From Methylocella tundrae (GTDB lineage: Bacteria > Pseudomonadota > Alphaproteobacteria > Rhizobiales > Beijerinckiaceae): a stretch of DNA of 64,000 bases. Every line of letters starts with the position of its first letter. Position 1 is the stretch's first letter. The notes under the pieces are model-generated. The model saw nothing but the letters and a program-made list of their open reading frames with translations, ran no database searches and was not told the origin of the DNA. Below, in pieces: positions 62,127 to 64,000 of the stretch. The DNA lies in contig NZ_CABFMQ020000131.1 of assembly GCF_901905185.1 (NCBI RefSeq), forward strand, positions 62,001-126,000, given 5' to 3'. A program made the translations under genes and the position numbers.

Positions 62127-62480
62127 CTATCTTTCGCGGCCGTAATTATAGCCGCGATACAGCACGGGCGGCTCCGGAAAGATCACCGAGTCGGCATAAA
62201 GGCCGCGCGACTGGCAAACGGCGGTCGCGCGAAATCGCGCGGTGTCGCCGACAAGGTCCAACTGTGGCATGGGAACGACGCTGCAACGGGGGTCAGTTGC
62301 GAAGGCGTAAGGGGGCGGCGCTGGCGGCGGAGGCGGAGCATAGCTGCGCGGCCCATATCCAAGGTCGGCCGCCGCGGCGCCCGGCGCGCCGAGGGCCGAT
62401 AGCAGCACTAAGCCATAGGCCCACTTCTTCGCGGGCCTTAGCGATTGAGCGCCGGACGCGCCGGCGGCCAAGATGCTCAT
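62127..62480 (-). CDS. Small exported hypothetical protein
   Basis: 117 residues from ATG 62480, with a signal peptide (AYGLVLLSALGAPGAAAAD, cleavage near residue 38). The mature N-terminus is Pro/Tyr-rich (YGPRSYAPPPPPAPPPYAF), followed by CSVVPMPQLDLVGDTARFRATAVC with two Cys that may bond, and a PPVLYRGYNYGRER end. Such short secreted proteins are common in this order, with no known function. Confidence 0.55.
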   Translation of the reverse strand: MSILAAGASGAQSLRPAKKWAYGLVLLSALGAPGAAAADLGYGPRSYAPPPPPAPPPYAFATDPRCSVVPMPQLDLVGDTARFRATAVCQSRGLYADSVIFPEPPVLYRGYNYGRER

Positions 62481-62524
62481 CAATGTTTCTCCAGCGCAAG
62501 AACGCGGCATTCAAGATCATGACC

Positions 62525-62551
62525 GGCGAATCGAGGCCTGATTCGCCTTTT
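62525..62551 (+). terminator. Hairpin with T-run
   Basis: GGCGAATC (62525-62532) pairs with GATTCGCC (62540-62547) across a 7-base loop and is followed by TTTT on the plus strand. The adjacent genes are on the minus strand, so its natural direction is unclear. It sits between trcR (stop 62621) and the start at 62480 and may insulate the two. Confidence 0.5.
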
Positions 62552-62620
62552 GATCTTAGTTCCATTCTACGCGGAGAAACACCGAAAACACAACCAAAAA
62601 GAGAAAATTACAATTATAGG

Positions 62621-63337
62621 TTATTCTTTTACCTTTAGGCCTTTCAGACTCGCGAAGACCGAATGCACATCGATGTCTTCTTCAACCTCGTGCTGCTTGG
62701 CCGGCGCAACGCCGAACACCTCGGCTTCGGTGCGACGCTCTTCATGCGGCGGGCGCGTGGTCGTTTCGGCGGACATCAGGGTCTGGCTGTGATCTTCTTC
62801 GACATGCGGCCGATCTTTTGCAGCGCGATTGACTTCGAAATCGAGATCAATCTGCGAACAGAGGCCAAGCGTGACGGGGTCGGCCGGCGTCAACGCGGCT
62901 GAATTCCAGTGCGTCCGATTGCGAATGGCCTGCAATGTCGTTTTCGTAGTGCCGGCGAGGCGCATGATCTGCGCATCCTTCAGCTCGGGATGATTGCGCA
63001 CCAGCCACAAAATGGCGTTCGGGCGATCCTGGCGGCGCGAGAGCGGCGTGTAGCGGGCGCCGCGTTTGCGCGCCGGCTCCGGCAGCCGCACCTTGGAAAC
63101 CGCCAGTTGCAGCTGGCGATTGGAGTCTTTCTCCGCCGCGGCGATTTCTTCGCGGGTCAATTGTCCCGAAGTGATCGGATCATGGCCCTTGATCCCGGTC
63201 GCGACTTCGCCGTCCGCGATGCCTTTCACTTCGAGCGGGTGAAGTTTGCAGAAATTGGCGATCTGATCGAAAGTCAAAGACGTATTTTCGACGAGCCATA
63301 CAGCCGTGGCCTTAGGCATGAGCGGCGCATTGTTCAT
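62621..63337 (-). CDS. trcR: TrcR cell-cycle transcriptional regulator (DUF1013)
   Basis: 238 residues. The DUF1013 hallmark sequence is clear: MPKATAVWLVENTSLTFDQIA, then CKLHPLEVKGIADGEVA, DPITSGQLTREEI, RPNAILWLVRNHPELKDAQIM and TKTTLQAIRNRTHWN. The last segment is a helix-turn-helix. In Rhodobacter/Brucella-type bacteria TrcR is a conserved regulator of cell-cycle genes including ctrA. The terminal 60 residues are acidic and variable. Confidence 0.9.
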   Translation of the reverse strand: MNNAPLMPKATAVWLVENTSLTFDQIANFCKLHPLEVKGIADGEVATGIKGHDPITSGQLTREEIAAAEKDSNRQLQLAVSKVRLPEPARKRGARYTPLSRRQDRPNAILWLVRNHPELKDAQIMRLAGTTKTTLQAIRNRTHWNSAALTPADPVTLGLCSQIDLDFEVNRAAKDRPHVEEDHSQTLMSAETTTRPPHEERRTEAEVFGVAPAKQHEVEEDIDVHSVFASLKGLKVKE

Positions 63338-63663
63338 GTTTTACTTCTCCTTTGCGCTCGGAAACTTAAGAATTCCAGCAAGCAGCGCCGACGCGCTGTC
63401 CGGAGCGCCCGCCGCCGCGCAGGGGCGAGGCCCACGAGACGATGCTCACGAGACAAGGCTTAATCAATCAGCCATGACGGGAATAGTTACATTATAGGGA
63501 GCGCGGAGGCCGAAGGCAATGCGTTTGCCTTTTCACGAGGCAAATGTTTGTGTCGCCAGATGGCCCAGCCAAAACCGCGGCTGGGCTGGACTATCGCCCT
63601 TGGCTCTGACCATCATGATCAAACCGGGCCAAACAGGCTCCTGTTAAGGGATCCCCGCCTTTC
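63338..63663. other. Divergent promoter region with hairpin
   Basis: About 325 bases between trcR and the plus-strand gene at 63664. It contains an 8-bp hairpin, GCCCAGCC (63563-63570) with GGCTGGGC (63579-63586), without a T-run. Nothing else is recognised. Confidence 0.3.
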
Positions 63664-63981
63664 ATGATTCGCTTGACCTTGCAATTTATCGGCTTGTTCA
63701 TTCTGGCCAGCGCCTTCGCGGCCTTGGCCATCGATTCTTCCAGGTCCTTCGCGGCCGGACACGTGATCTTGACGGAATTGGGCGACACGGCCGCCGCGCT
63801 AGCGCCGAACAAGGCGGAGGCGTTGAGGGTTGCGATCAACGGGCACTGGCCGGCGCTCCTCGAAAGATCTCTAACGAAAGTTGCGCAACTGCCCACTTTT
63901 CTCGGGCTCGGCCTGATCGGGGCGCTCATGTTCTGGCTGGCGCGCAAGCCGCAGCCAAAGATCGGCTACTCCAGCCGGTAA
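63664..63981 (+). CDS. Conserved small membrane protein
   Basis: 105 residues with two membrane helices (LTLQFIGLFILASAFAALAI near the start, FLGLGLIGALMFWLARK near the end) and the conserved terminus KPQPKIGYSSR. I recognise this as a conserved Rhizobiales membrane protein, sometimes labelled PetM-like, without a proven role. The antisense frame at 63591-63947 is its shadow. Confidence 0.65.
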   Translation: MIRLTLQFIGLFILASAFAALAIDSSRSFAAGHVILTELGDTAAALAPNKAEALRVAINGHWPALLERSLTKVAQLPTFLGLGLIGALMFWLARKPQPKIGYSSR

Positions 63982-64000
63982 GCCATTCGGACCCCGTATT

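Noticed and set aside
1-64000. CRISPR array
   Set aside because: No regularly spaced direct repeats of 25-40 bases with unique spacers and no cas genes were seen. The only short repeat array (9612-9742) is iteron-like.

Overview
The window looks like the chromosome of a GC-rich alphaproteobacterium of the order Hyphomicrobiales (Rhizobiales). Diagnostic genes are trcR (DUF1013), mmcB, the rdgB-rph pair and a YcbK/DUF882 protein. The mix would suit the Beijerinckiaceae/Methylocystaceae, but the sequence alone does not fix the genus.

The left half (1-34.6 kb) is accessory DNA made of at least three integrated elements. Element A (left edge to about 14.1 kb) is phage-derived: integrase, AlpA-like regulator, a string of small genes, a PC4-like protein, a RepA-like ATPase, an iteron-like repeat cluster, terminase small and large subunits, an RNase H-like protein, a tail fibre and a tape measure. 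No portal, capsid or maturation protease is seen, so it is either a deleted prophage or a satellite-like element. It ends at a tRNA-Thr 3' fragment (14068-14116). Region B (14.2-26.9 kb) begins with a broken integrase and holds three paralogous secreted type-B carboxylesterases and a frameshifted alpha/beta hydrolase. IS3 and IS630 remnants lie among them, and a 670-bp direct repeat covers the promoters and 5' ends of two of the esterases. A small AT-richer two-gene module follows. Region C (26.9-34.66 kb) is bracketed by a 50-bp duplication of the tRNA-Val(CAC) 3' half. It holds an integrase stump split by an apparently intact IS1595-type element with a membrane-protein passenger gene, then a signalling cluster (two small secreted lipoprotein-like or periplasmic DUF2380/DUF3280-type proteins, an SRPBCC protein, and a divergent histidine kinase and LuxR-type regulator). 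It ends in a truncated membrane protein gene fused to foreign DNA.

The right half (34.66-64 kb) is ordinary chromosome. It includes a Mug-type glycosylase, an acid phosphatase-like phosphoesterase, an acyl-CoA dehydrogenase-like protein, a MotA-like/OmpA-like pair, an AI-2E family permease, mmcB, a DUF882 peptidase-like protein, hemW, rdgB, rph, apt, an MTA phosphorylase, a DJ-1/PfpI protein and msrP. A RecD-like helicase is translationally coupled to an osmoprotectant-type ABC transporter operon, followed by nth, a DUF2244 protein and trcR. Two inverted copies of a palindromic dispersed repeat (42.83-43.05 and 48.07-48.20 kb) flank the mmcB-hemW block.

The most interesting points are the capsid-less phage element with its repeat cluster, the duplicated and diverging esterase island (one copy lacks the usual oxyanion-hole histidine), the IS1595 element with cargo, and the rearranged tRNA-Val element that captured or truncated a chromosomal signalling locus.
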